Notes: a model not told the origin generated them from the letters alone. A DNA stretch of 10,711 nucleotides from Rhodospirillaceae bacterium (GCA_013349695.1 DUZD01000077.1:1-10711); one strand, 5' to 3'. Counted from the first letter of the stretch, positions 1-10,417 are shown. Numbers and translations: made by a program.

Positions 1-726
1 ATCCAGAACGTTGTTGCTTTCGACAAGCGGGTTCTCGATTTCGACGCCAAAGCCGAGGAAGTGCCGACCAGCGATCAGAAACAATTGGTGGTCGACGCCT
101 TCGCCCGCTACCGGATCGAGAATCCCCTGAAGTTTTACCAGACGGTGAGCAACGAACGCGGCATGCAAATCCGCCTGGGCAACCTCATCAACGCCAACCT
201 TCGCGCCGTTTTCGGTGAAGTCTCCTTGGCCACCCTTCTAACGGCGGAACGGGGCAAGCTCATCCGCAACATCGCCGATCGGGTCAAACTGCAAGGCACG
301 GCTTTCGGCATCAACGTCCTCGACGTGCGGCTGAAGCGGGTCGATCTGCCGGAAGCAAACAGCCAGGCGATTTTCCGCCGCATGCAGACCCAGCGCGAGC
401 AGGAGGCCCGCAAGATACGCGCCGAGGGGCAGAAAGACGCGAAACGCATCCGCGCCGATGCCGACAAGCAGCGTACGATCATCCAAGCCAACGCCCAAAA
501 GAAAGGAGATATCCTGCGCGGCCAGGGCGAGGCCAAGGCGCAAAATACTTATAACGCCGCCTACGGCCAGGACCGCGACTTTTTCGATTTTTGGGTTTCC
601 ATGAACGCGCTCAGTGAAGGGCTCCCCGGCGAGTCGACGCGTTATATCGGTCCGCCGGATGGCGACTTTTTCCGGTTTTTCCGTGACATCACCGGCAAAT
701 CCAAAAGGAAGAAACCTGGTCGTTGA
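1..726 (+). CDS. hflC: Protease modulator HflC, C-terminal part (5' end outside window)
   Basis: The reading frame is open from base 1 to the TGA at 724-726, giving 241 visible residues; the start codon lies to the left of the window. HflC is an SPFH/band-7 protein that, with HflK, forms an inner-membrane complex around the FtsH protease and restrains its activity. The visible part holds the back half of the SPFH domain (for example VDAFARYRIENPLKFYQTV). An Ala/Lys/Arg/Glu/Gln-rich helical stretch follows at about visible residues 120-180 (EQEARKIRAEGQKDAKRIRA), as expected for the long coiled coil. The tail keeps the usual HflC end pattern: FFDFW, then TRYIGPPDGDFFRFF. A short basic tail ends the protein. 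hflK is expected just upstream. The downstream DUF2065 gene and degQ match the order seen in related bacteria. Identification is confident; only the truncation limits it. Confidence 0.95.
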   Translation: MQNVVAFDKRVLDFDAKAEEVPTSDQKQLVVDAFARYRIENPLKFYQTVSNERGMQIRLGNLINANLRAVFGEVSLATLLTAERGKLIRNIADRVKLQGTAFGINVLDVRLKRVDLPEANSQAIFRRMQTQREQEARKIRAEGQKDAKRIRADADKQRTIIQANAQKKGDILRGQGEAKAQNTYNAAYGQDRDFFDFWVSMNALSEGLPGESTRYIGPPDGDFFRFFRDITGKSKRKKPGR

Positions 727-835
727 GCCGGCATGAGGGGCCGGCGGCGGCGCCGCGGCGTTCAAGGCGCGCCGACGGCGCCCTCTTTGGCGAGCCGCGC
801 GGCGACATCCACCGCCGAGATCGACGGAGGCGACC

Positions 836-1021
836 ATGACCGATTTCATGACCGCGCTGGCCTTGGCAATCGCCATCGAAGGGGCCATTTACGCCCTTTT
901 TCCCGACGCCATGAAAAGGATGATGCTGAAAGTGCTGGCGCAGCCCCAGGGTATCTTGCGGACCGCCGGACTGACGGCGGCGATCATCGGCGTCGGCATC
1001 GTTTGGCTGATCCGCGGGTGA
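836..1021 (+). CDS. DUF2065 family small membrane protein (YjeT-like)
   Basis: This 61-residue protein has two predicted membrane segments, at about residues 4-22 and 39-59, joined by a short loop (PDAMKRMMLKVLAQPQ) with several basic residues. The size, the two-helix layout and the PDAMKRM...QPQGILRTAG core fit the DUF2065 family, whose E. coli member YjeT also sits directly downstream of hflC. The ATG is preceded by a good ribosome binding site, GGAGG at 825-829, six bases before the start. It lies 109 bases after hflC and 150 before degQ on the same strand, which suggests co-transcription with hflKC. The molecular function of the family is unknown. A role as an accessory of the HflKC/FtsH complex is inferred only from gene position. 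Confidence 0.88.
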   Translation: MTDFMTALALAIAIEGAIYALFPDAMKRMMLKVLAQPQGILRTAGLTAAIIGVGIVWLIRG

Positions 1022-1029
1022 TCGCATTA

Positions 1030-1059
1030 TTGTGTTCGCGGGGCCTTGGTTCCTATATT
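1030..1059 (+). promoter_or_regulatory. Candidate degQ promoter inside the inverted repeat
   Basis: TTGTGT (1030-1035) and TATATT (1054-1059) are separated by 18 bases and resemble a housekeeping -35/-10 pair. The CCTATAT around the -10 also resembles the -10 of alphaproteobacterial heat-shock (sigma-32) promoters, but no matching CTTG lies at the correct distance. Initiation would fall near 1066, giving a leader of roughly 105 bases before the degQ GTG. This is pattern reading only. Confidence 0.3.
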
Positions 1060-1087
1060 TTTTTGCTTCATACGGCCCCGCCAACAC
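1032..1087. repeat. Long inverted repeat (14-bp arms) between the DUF2065 gene and degQ
   Basis: Arms GTGTTCGCGGGGCC (1032-1045) and GGCCCCGCCAACAC (1074-1087) are complementary at 13 of 14 positions; the single mismatch is C1037 against C1082. The 28-base loop contains a run of seven T (1058-1064). It starts 11 bases after the DUF2065 stop codon. The stem is strong, but the T-run lies in the loop and not after the stem, so it is not a standard intrinsic terminator. It could act as an mRNA 3'-end stabiliser, a processing site or a leader structure for degQ. Confidence 0.6.
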
Positions 1088-1171
1088 GCCGTTCCGGTCC
1101 TTGGCAATGGGGCGGTGATGCTCTAAATCCAGTGTGGTTTGAAAAGTCCGAAATGCGTGGAGAACCTTGAA

Positions 1172-2686
1172 GTGAATCACTTGAACTTTGGAGCGGCCCG
1201 TGCCCGGCGGTTGAGTTCGGCTTCCATCCGCTCACCGGCCGCCTGGTTGGCGGCCGTTTTCATCGCTTTTGGTTTCATCGCCGCCTCGGTGACGGCCAAC
1301 GCCAAGGCGGTGCCGGAAAGCTTCGCCGATCTGGCGGAAGAGCTTCTTCCCGCCGTGGTGAACATTTCCACCACCCAGACGGTCGAAGGCGGCGGCGGAC
1401 CGCAAATTCCCCAATTTCCTCCCGGCTCGCCTTTCGAGGAATTCTTCAAAGAGTTTTTCGAGCGCAACCGCCCGCAACAGCGCCAACGCCGGATCACCGC
1501 CTTGGGGTCGGGATTCATCGTCGAATCCAACAGCCAAGGCGAAACCTATGTGGTGACCAACAACCACGTGATCGCGGAGGCCGACAAAATCACCGTTATT
1601 CTTCAGGACGGCACTCGGCTCGAGGCGGAACTGACCGGCCGCGACCCCAGGACCGACCTTGCCGTTCTCAAAGTGAAGTCGAAGAGCAAGCTAAAAACCA
1701 TAAGTTTCGGGGATTCGGATACAGCGCGGATCGGCGATTGGGTGATCGCCATCGGCAATCCTTTCGGTTTGGGCGGCACCGTCACCGTCGGCATCATCTC
1801 GGCCCACCACCGCGACATCAATTCCGGCCCCTATGATGACTTCATTCAGACCGACGCCTCCATCAACCGCGGCAACTCGGGCGGGCCGATGTTCAATACC
1901 AAAGGCGAAGTCATCGGCATCAATTCGGCCATTTACTCGCCCTCGGGGGGCAGTGTCGGCATCGGTTTCGCCATTCCGTCCTCAACGGCTCGACGGATCA
2001 TCAGTCAATTGATCGAGCAAGGACTTGTGCGCCGGGGTTGGCTTGGTGTGCGCATCCAGACGGTGAACAGCGAGATCGCCGAGACTCTTGGCCTGGAAAA
2101 GGCCGAGGGAGCCTTGGTCGCCAGCGTCATAGAGGACGGTCCCGCCGAGCAGGCGGCAATCCAGGCCGGTGACATCATCCTCGAATTCGACGGCAAATCC
2201 ATATCCAAGATGCGCAGCTTGCCCCGCCTCGTCGCCGATACGGAAGTCAACAAAGAGGTCTCGGTGGTGATCTGGCGAGACAACAAAAAGGTGCGGCTCC
2301 AAGTGACCGTTGGAAAACTCGAGGAAAGCAGCCCGCAAGTGGCGTCCCGGACCGGCGGTGGGACGAAGGAAAGCAATCTGACCGTCGTCAAACAATTGGG
2401 CCTGACCCTGTCATCGGTGACGAGCCACCTGCGCGACCGCTACAAGCTGGGCAAGGATACGGCGGGGGTCGTCGTGACCTCGGTCGAGGATGGCGGCGTC
2501 GCCGACGGGAAAGGCATCCGTCCCGGCGACCTCATCGTCGAGGTGAGCCAGCAGAAGGTGACCCAGCCGGTGCAGATCGTCTCGCGGATTGACGAGGCCC
2601 GCTCGTCGGGCCGCAAGTCGGTGCTCTTTTTGGTGGAGGGACAGGGGGGGCTGCGCTTCATCGCCCTTCGCATCGATCAGGGCTGA
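1172..2686 (+). CDS. degQ: DegQ/DegP (HtrA, Do family) periplasmic serine endoprotease
   Basis: This 504-residue S1C-family protease degrades or holds misfolded periplasmic proteins. I chose the GTG at 1172 because GGAGA (1159-1163) sits eight bases upstream; an in-frame TTG at 1139 would add 11 residues. The N-terminus is a signal peptide: basic RARR near residue 10, hydrophobic core at about 23-40, cleavage motif ANA at 42-44. The trypsin-like domain carries the full triad: His132 (TNNHVIAEAD), Asp162 (DPRTDLAVLKV) and Ser236 (NRGNSGGPMFN). The stretch around residues 70-110 (EFFKEFFERNRPQQRQRR) fits the regulatory LA loop. PDZ1 spans about 285-370 and PDZ2 about 405-500, the two-PDZ layout of DegP/DegQ, unlike DegS. 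Position after hflC and the DUF2065 gene suggests an envelope-stress cluster. DegP versus DegQ versus MucD cannot be settled from sequence alone. Confidence 0.95.
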   Translation: MNHLNFGAARARRLSSASIRSPAAWLAAVFIAFGFIAASVTANAKAVPESFADLAEELLPAVVNISTTQTVEGGGGPQIPQFPPGSPFEEFFKEFFERNRPQQRQRRITALGSGFIVESNSQGETYVVTNNHVIAEADKITVILQDGTRLEAELTGRDPRTDLAVLKVKSKSKLKTISFGDSDTARIGDWVIAIGNPFGLGGTVTVGIISAHHRDINSGPYDDFIQTDASINRGNSGGPMFNTKGEVIGINSAIYSPSGGSVGIGFAIPSSTARRIISQLIEQGLVRRGWLGVRIQTVNSEIAETLGLEKAEGALVASVIEDGPAEQAAIQAGDIILEFDGKSISKMRSLPRLVADTEVNKEVSVVIWRDNKKVRLQVTVGKLEESSPQVASRTGGGTKESNLTVVKQLGLTLSSVTSHLRDRYKLGKDTAGVVVTSVEDGGVADGKGIRPGDLIVEVSQQKVTQPVQIVSRIDEARSSGRKSVLFLVEGQGGLRFIALRIDQG

Positions 2687-2786
2687 CCCGAATTTCCGGG
2701 GCGGGCGGGATTTTTGTTACGGCTTGCCGTCAAGACGGTTACACTGGGCCGGTTCTTGACCAGCAGCTTAAATGGAGAAGCGGCGG

Positions 2787-3158
2787 ATGCCATTTGTCAA
2801 GCGCGACGCCGACGGAATGATCACCGCCGTCCATATGGAAGCGCGAGAAGATGGCCTCGAGGAAGTCGGCGCCGACGATCAGGAAGTCAGCGATTTCCTC
2901 TATCGGCAGCACGCGGCGAAGCGAGACGGCGAGGAATGGCTCGAATCCGACCTCGCCCTGTCCCGTGTGCTCGAGGATTTGATCGATCTGTTGATCGCAA
3001 AAAAGCACATCATGTTCACCGACCTGCCGGCGGCGGCGCAGCAAAAACTCATCGGGAGGCGCGGCCTGCGCCAGGAATTCGCCTACGTCGAGACCCTGTT
3101 TTCACCCGACGACGAGGACGGTTTGCCTGGCGGCGGAGAGGGCGGGGGTTTCCTGTGA
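2787..3158 (+). CDS. Conserved small protein of unknown function (often mislabelled 'tryptophan synthase subunit beta like')
   Basis: This is an acidic cytoplasmic-looking protein of 123 residues with no signal peptide or membrane segment. The ATG at 2787 is preferred over the ATG at 2772 because GGAG (2774-2777) lies nine bases before it and the resulting start, MPFVKRDADG, is the typical beginning of the family. Two blocks stand out: the N-terminal MPFVKRDADGMITAV and a central helical block with RVLEDLIDLLIAKK followed by FTDLPAAAQQKLIGRR. The C-terminus is Asp/Glu/Gly rich and probably disordered. From memory of database entries, such proteins are sometimes labelled as tryptophan synthase beta. 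The protein is far too short for TrpB and shows no PLP-lysine region, so I do not accept that function. It is 100 bases after degQ on the same strand and may be read with it. Confidence 0.8.
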   Translation: MPFVKRDADGMITAVHMEAREDGLEEVGADDQEVSDFLYRQHAAKRDGEEWLESDLALSRVLEDLIDLLIAKKHIMFTDLPAAAQQKLIGRRGLRQEFAYVETLFSPDDEDGLPGGGEGGGFL

Positions 3159-3172
3159 TTCCAGAGCATTTC

Positions 3173-3214
3173 AAGATTGGCCGGCGCCGGCCCGCATCGT
3201 GATTGGTCAATCTT
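3173..3214. terminator. Stem-loop between converging genes, possible bidirectional terminator
   Basis: AAGATTGGCC (3173-3182) pairs with GGTCAATCTT (3205-3214) over 10 positions with one G-T wobble. The 22-base loop holds a competing GC palindrome, GGCCGGCGCCGGCC (3179-3192). It fills most of the 60-base gap between the + strand gene ending at 3158 and sixA ending at 3219 on the - strand, where a shared terminator is expected. The A/T-rich outer stem ends supply only short U tracts, so termination efficiency is uncertain. Confidence 0.4.
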
Positions 3215-3218
3215 CCCG

Positions 3219-3737
3219 TCAAATCTCCAGGTCCCGGGGACAAACAAATTGTTCCAGGCGGGCGCCGCCGGGACCAAGCTCGCGCCAACGCTTGACAGTC
3301 GTCTTCAGCACGGCCAGCGCCGCCGTCGGATACTTGCGGGCCATGCGCTTCAGCGACCCCGCCTCGGCGTCGCCGGCTAAATTCGCGGCCAGCGCCTCGA
3401 GTCCGGGATTGTGGCCGATCACCATCACCTGATCCACCCCATCGTCGAGACGGGCAAGGCGCTCGAGGAGGCCCTTTGGCGACGCGTGATACAAATCTTC
3501 CTCAATCTCAACGGCAATGTTTGCGTCCATGGATTGGTGGACGTACCGCAAGGTTTGAAGCGCCCGCTTGGCGGCCGAACAAAGGATGAGGCCAGGGGAA
3601 ATGTCCTGGTCGCGGAGATAGGCGGCCATCAATTTACCGGCGCGGCGCCCGCGCTTCTTAAGGGGGCGGTCGAAATCGTCGAGGGACGTATCCTTCCAGC
3701 TCGATTTGGCGTGACGCAAGAGATAGAGGATTTTCAT
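3219..3737 (-). CDS. sixA: SixA-type phosphohistidine phosphatase (histidine phosphatase superfamily)
   Basis: The 172-residue product is a compact histidine phosphatase. The catalytic RHA motif is at Arg8-His9 in MKILYLLRHAKSSW, an N-terminus typical of SixA. A second superfamily arginine is likely at Arg58 (SAAKRALQT), and the second catalytic histidine is His109 in VMVIGHNPGLE. SixA removes phosphate from phosphohistidine proteins; in E. coli it acts on histidine-phosphotransfer or nitrogen-PTS proteins. The ATG at 3737 gives the family-like start. An upstream in-frame ATG at 3773 would add 12 unrelated residues (MGRDDSRRESAR) but would sit only ten bases after the ppk1 stop, so it is not excluded. 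Neither start has a strong ribosome binding site. It is the last gene of the ppk2-ppk1-sixA run. Its partner protein here is unknown. Confidence 0.88.
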   Translation of the reverse strand: MKILYLLRHAKSSWKDTSLDDFDRPLKKRGRRAGKLMAAYLRDQDISPGLILCSAAKRALQTLRYVHQSMDANIAVEIEEDLYHASPKGLLERLARLDDGVDQVMVIGHNPGLEALAANLAGDAEAGSLKRMARKYPTAALAVLKTTVKRWRELGPGGARLEQFVCPRDLEI

Positions 3738-3783
3738 GCGGGCGCTTTCTCGCCGACTGTCGTCCCGGCCCATGCCCAGAGGC

Positions 3784-6168
<2,385 letters not shown>

Positions 6169-6204
6169 GGCGTCATCTCCTTTTCAACGGCGCCCGCAAG
6201 GAGC

Positions 6205-7098
6205 TTAGTAGCTCTCCGGAACGAAATTCTGATCGGTGATGGGGGGGCGGACATAACCCTCTCCCATTTTCCTGGTTTTCAGCTTGATCGATCCCGGCGT
6301 CAAGTCCTCGTAAGGAATCATGCTGAGCAGATGACTGATGCAGTTCAGCCGCGCCAGTTTTTTGTTGTCGCCATCGACCACGTACCAGGGAGCTTGCTTG
6401 ATGTCCGTGTGGTTGAACATATCATCCTTGGCCTTGGAGTATTCAACCCATTTGTCGCGTGATTCCAGGTCCATGGGGCTCAGTTTCCAGCGCTTGATCG
6501 GATTGGTGTTGCGGCTGTGGAAGCGGCTTTCCTGCACCTCGTCGCTGACCGAAAACCAGTATTTGATCAGAATGATGCCGGAGCGCACGAGCATGCGCTC
6601 GAACTCGGGGCACGAGCGCAGGAATTCCTGATATTCCTCTTCGCCGCAAAAGCCCATCACCCGTTCGACGCCGGCCCGGTTGTACCAGCTGCGGTCGAAC
6701 AAAACCATCTCGCCCGCCGCCGGCAAATGCGGGGCGTAACGCTGGAAATACCACTGCGTCTTTTCGCGCTCGGTCGGCGTGACCAGCGCCACGACCCGGC
6801 AGATGCGCGGGTTCAGGCTCTGCGTGATCCGCTTGATGGTGCCGCCCTTGCCGGCGGCGTCGCGGCCTTCGAAAATGACGACGACCTTCAAGCCCTGGGC
6901 GTGAATCCACTCTTGCAGCTTGACCAATTCGACATGCAGCTTGTCCAGTTCTCTCTCATAGACCTTGTTTTTGATTTTCCTTCGTTTGTTCGGCGCCGAT
7001 TTCACGACGGCTATTTGCTTGTTTTTGTTGGCTTTTTCGTTGGCGGGAGTTTCTTTCTTGGCGCCATCAGAGATTTTTCCCTTGACCTTCTTGGCCAT
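6205..7098 (-). CDS. ppk2: Polyphosphate kinase 2 family protein (PPK2)
   Basis: PPK2 enzymes transfer phosphate between polyphosphate and nucleotides, usually using polyphosphate to make GTP or ATP from the diphosphates. The 297-residue protein has one P-loop kinase domain: Walker A GRDAAGKGG at 78-86 with Lys84 and Gly85, Walker B region LFDRSWYNRAGVE at 133-145 with Asp135-Arg136, and a lid segment near 193-210 (SRNTNPIKRWKLSPMD). A single domain of this size fits class I (NDP-phosphorylating), but class cannot be proved by reading. Residues 1-45 form a lysine-rich tail (KKVKGK, KRRKIKNK) that could contact the polyanion. The ATG at 7098 has GGAG eight bases upstream. It is first in the run ppk2-ppk1-sixA. 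The promoter is probably in the AT-rich region just upstream (7099-7215). Confidence 0.95.
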   Translation of the reverse strand: MAKKVKGKISDGAKKETPANEKANKNKQIAVVKSAPNKRRKIKNKVYERELDKLHVELVKLQEWIHAQGLKVVVIFEGRDAAGKGGTIKRITQSLNPRICRVVALVTPTEREKTQWYFQRYAPHLPAAGEMVLFDRSWYNRAGVERVMGFCGEEEYQEFLRSCPEFERMLVRSGIILIKYWFSVSDEVQESRFHSRNTNPIKRWKLSPMDLESRDKWVEYSKAKDDMFNHTDIKQAPWYVVDGDNKKLARLNCISHLLSMIPYEDLTPGSIKLKTRKMGEGYVRPPITDQNFVPESY

Positions 7099-7333
7099 GA
7101 TTTTTTCTCCATCCCTTAGCTATATTGTATTACTCAGGATAATCCACAATTTTGAGGAGATTCCTTACCCACAACCATGAATAAACGACAAGAATTTACT
7201 GGAGTAATAATATAACCAAAAAACCTCGATAAAAAATGGTTTTTTTGGCTTTTTCCTTTATCGGCCGACTGCATTGGCCGGCCCGGCCGTTGGGAGAGCG
7301 GGATGACCTGCTTTGTTGCCGCAAAAGGAGGGT
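7099..7333. other. AT-rich intergenic region upstream of ppk2 and downstream of rnd
   Basis: This 235-base spacer separates the rnd stop from the ppk2 start, both on the - strand. Its ppk2-proximal half is strikingly AT-rich compared with the flanking genes. On the - strand a TACAAT hexamer (7124-7129) suits a -10 element about 25 bases before the ppk2 ATG, but the only -35-like hexamer, TTGTGG (7144-7149), leaves just 14 bases of spacer, so the promoter call is weak. A small palindrome, GGAT-A-ATCC (7137-7145), lies between the two and could be an operator. The rnd-proximal half is GC-rich with repeated GGCCGG words. No gene was recognised. Confidence 0.5.
7216..7248 (-). terminator. Hairpin with T-run, possible rnd terminator
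   Basis: CCAAAAAACC (7216-7225) and GGTTTTTTTGG (7238-7248) form a 10-bp stem with one bulged T and a 12-base loop. Read on the - strand, the transcript leaving rnd (stop at 7334) meets it about 85 bases downstream, and its 3' arm is itself a U-rich tract. The stem is A/U-rich, so it is weaker than a classical terminator. A GC-rich inverted sequence (GGCCG words near 7262-7290) precedes it and may add to the effect. Confidence 0.35.
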
Positions 7334-8497
7334 TCAGGAATCGGCGCCGGCTTCCTGGTCGAGCAAAACCAATTTCCTGTCCCCGATGGCGAGGGCGGTG
7401 TCGCCGCGCCGCAGCCTTAAGGCCTCTTCGCCGAAAACTTGCCGCCGCCAGCCGTGCAGGGCGGCGACCTGGGCGTTTTCGCCGTAAGCCGCGATCAGCT
7501 CGATGTCGGCGGCGGAAGCCAACAGTTTCGGAGCGACGCCCTTTTCCTCGCATTTCATCTTCAACAACACTTTCAAAAGCTCAACCACCGGCCCCAATCC
7601 GCGAGGCAGGACGGGCTTTGGCAGCGGTTCAGGACAGTCATCCTCGGCCACCTCAAGACCGTGTTTCACCGCCCGCAAAACCGCCGCCCCCGCCGGTCCT
7701 TCCGCCAGCCGATTTCCGAGGCCGCGGGTCCGCGTCAGCTCGGCCGCCGTCGATGGCAAATGGTGGGCGATTTCGAGGAGAGACTCGTCGCGAAGCACTC
7801 GATTGCGGGGTATATCGCGCCGTTGCGCTTCCGTTTCCCGCCATGCCGCCAGCTCCCTGAGCACGGCCAAAAAACGCTGGTTGAGACTCCGAGATTTGAT
7901 CCGCCGGAAGGCCAGGGCGGGATCCAGATCGTAGGTTTCCGGCGCGGTCAAGACGGCCATTTCCTCTTCCAGCCAGCCGGTCCGTCCGTTGCCGGTTAAT
8001 TTGAGCTGCAATTTTTCATAAACGGACCGCAGATGGGTCACGTCGGACAGGGCATAGCTGATCTGACGATCGCTCAGGGGCCGCCGCGACCAATCCGTGA
8101 AACGGGAGGATTTGTCGATGCGGGCATTGGTGAGTTTGGCGACCAGGATTTCATAGCTGACCTGCTCGCCGAAGCCGCAAACCATGGCCGCCACCTGGGT
8201 ATCGAAAACAGGAGTGGGCATGCAACCCGACAAATGAAAGAAAATCTCCAAATCCTGGCGGCCGGCGTGGAAGACCTTGAGAATTTTCGTATCCGCGAGT
8301 AGCCCGAACAAAGGCTTGAGATCGATGCCTTTGGCCAATGCGTCGATGGCGGCGGCGTCGCCGCCGCCGGCCAACTGCACGAGGCAAAGCACGGGCCAAT
8401 AGGTCTTCTCGCGCATGAACTCGGTATCGATGGCGACATAAGGAGCTCCGGCCAGCCGCTTGCAGAAAGCGGCCAGGGAGGCAGTGTCGGTGATCAT
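7334..8497 (-). CDS. rnd: Ribonuclease D
   Basis: RNase D is a 3'-5' exonuclease of the DEDDy group that trims tRNA precursors and other small RNAs. The 387-residue length matches the family. The exonuclease domain shows Asp24 and Glu26 (VAIDTEFMREKTYWP), Asp82 (FHAGRQDLEIF), and Tyr148 with Asp152 (ISYALSDVTHL), giving the complete DEDD plus tyrosine set. An HRDC helical domain follows at about 205-280 (LRELAAWRETEAQRRDIPR; RGLGNRLAEG). A further C-terminal helical region extends to the end. The ATG at 8497 is the first possible start because an in-frame TGA lies four codons upstream (8507-8509); its ribosome binding site is weak. It lies 49 bases downstream of the small coiled-coil gene on the same strand and may be co-transcribed with it. 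Confidence 0.96.
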   Translation of the reverse strand: MITDTASLAAFCKRLAGAPYVAIDTEFMREKTYWPVLCLVQLAGGGDAAAIDALAKGIDLKPLFGLLADTKILKVFHAGRQDLEIFFHLSGCMPTPVFDTQVAAMVCGFGEQVSYEILVAKLTNARIDKSSRFTDWSRRPLSDRQISYALSDVTHLRSVYEKLQLKLTGNGRTGWLEEEMAVLTAPETYDLDPALAFRRIKSRSLNQRFLAVLRELAAWRETEAQRRDIPRNRVLRDESLLEIAHHLPSTAAELTRTRGLGNRLAEGPAGAAVLRAVKHGLEVAEDDCPEPLPKPVLPRGLGPVVELLKVLLKMKCEEKGVAPKLLASAADIELIAAYGENAQVAALHGWRRQVFGEEALRLRRGDTALAIGDRKLVLLDQEAGADS

Positions 8498-8546
8498 GGG
8501 CCGCTGTCATACATGCATACGGGCCCGGCGGAAAGGGAAAGAGGTC

Positions 8547-8894
8547 TCAGGCGACGTTGCTGTCGGCTCGAGCGGACCTAGCAACCGCCTGGGAAGGTTC
8601 GGCGGCAACGGACTCCCGGTTCTGTCGCGGTTTGCTTGTTTGCAGTTTCGCCAGGGTTTCCTGGGAGACGGCGCGGACTTCTTGCAGGCCGCGAACCTGA
8701 TTCGCCAAAGTTTTCACGCGTTCGTTCAAATCGTTGAAGGCTTTGTTGCTTTTCTCCAGAGCCGACGTCAATTGAGTGGTCTGCGCTTTCAGCATCATCT
8801 GGTTACGGTTTCTGACTTCCTTTAAGGCCCCACTGGCGAACCACGGCGCCAACAAAGCCACGAACAACCCCGTAAAACCTATAACAACCGCCAT
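8547..8894 (-). CDS. Small membrane-anchored coiled-coil protein, function unknown
   Basis: I do not recognise a named family for this 115-residue protein. An N-terminal hydrophobic segment (residues 2-20, VVIGFTGLFVALLAPWFAS) is most simply a membrane anchor. It is followed by a long helix-prone region of about 25-88 with leucines at near-heptad spacing (LTSALEKSNKAF, LNERVKTLANQVRGL), suggesting a coiled coil. A Ser/Ala/Arg-rich tail from about 88 is probably disordered. The basic KEVRNRN just after the segment suggests the body faces the cytoplasm. The start is well supported: GGAGG lies five bases before the ATG. rnd follows 49 bases downstream. A structural or scaffolding role at the inner membrane is possible but is only inference from architecture. 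Confidence 0.75.
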   Translation of the reverse strand: MAVVIGFTGLFVALLAPWFASGALKEVRNRNQMMLKAQTTQLTSALEKSNKAFNDLNERVKTLANQVRGLQEVRAVSQETLAKLQTSKPRQNRESVAAEPSQAVARSARADSNVA

Positions 8895-9157
8895 CGTGCC
8901 CTCCCCTCAACCAAAATTATCAATAGTCCAATTTGAAACAACTAAAAACTTAATGTTTACCATATCAATGAAGAATGCGGTTAGGTAACACAAAATGTAG
9001 AAATTATCCAGGCAATAATATTGACTTCAATTTAGGCAAAAATGGCGGCGGCGATCAAGAGGGGGATCAAGGAAAATCTGTGGATATCTGTCCAAGACGG
9101 GATAGAAACAGGACGCGGTTCCTTTCCGCCGGAGGTCACGCCGACTTTTCCGGCGTC
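8895..9157. other. AT-rich intergenic region upstream of the coiled-coil gene
   Basis: This 263-base spacer lies between the antiporter stop and the coiled-coil gene, both on the - strand. Bases 8900-9050 are much more AT-rich than the genes. On the - strand TTGTTT and TAATTT with a 16-base spacer, about 35-60 bases before the ATG at 8894, make a weak promoter candidate. A small imperfect palindrome, GTTA-GG-TAAC, is at about 8978-8987. Its antiporter-proximal third returns to high GC. No open frame here looks like a gene. Confidence 0.4.
9138..9156 (-). terminator. Short hairpin just after the antiporter stop
   Basis: ACGCCG (9138-9143) and CGGCGT (9151-9156) form a perfect 6-bp GC-rich stem with a 7-base loop, directly after the antiporter stop codon (9158-9160) on the - strand. 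No T-run follows on that strand, so it may be a 3'-end stabilising structure and not an intrinsic terminator. Confidence 0.3.

Positions 9158-10417
<1,260 letters not shown>

Noticed and set aside
733..1170. 145-codon + strand frame overlapping the DUF2065 gene
   Set aside because: The DUF2065 frame has a good ribosome binding site, family-like sequence and two membrane segments; the overlapping frame is Arg-rich and unlike any protein.
2719..2739. Alternating ACGG/CCGT mini-hairpins upstream of the 123-aa gene
   Set aside because: The arms are only four bases long, which is expected by chance and too weak for a switch.
7144..7200. Possible Pho box upstream of ppk2
   Set aside because: Only one half (TTGTCGT on the - strand) resembles the 7-mer repeat; the second half does not match.
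7177..7215. 12-codon ATG frame (MNKRQEFTGVII) before the 7216-7248 hairpin, suggestive of a leader peptide
   Set aside because: The nearest purine-rich site is about 17 bases away, too far for initiation, and no + strand gene follows that it could attenuate.
7303..7999. Several + strand frames opposite rnd
   Set aside because: Arg/Pro/Ser-rich shadow translations inside a complete RNase D gene.
9093..9124. EcfG-like general stress promoter on the - strand (GGAAC...CGTC)
   Set aside because: The spacer is 18 where 16-17 is expected, the second element is CGTC and not CGTT, and it is about 200 bases from the next start.
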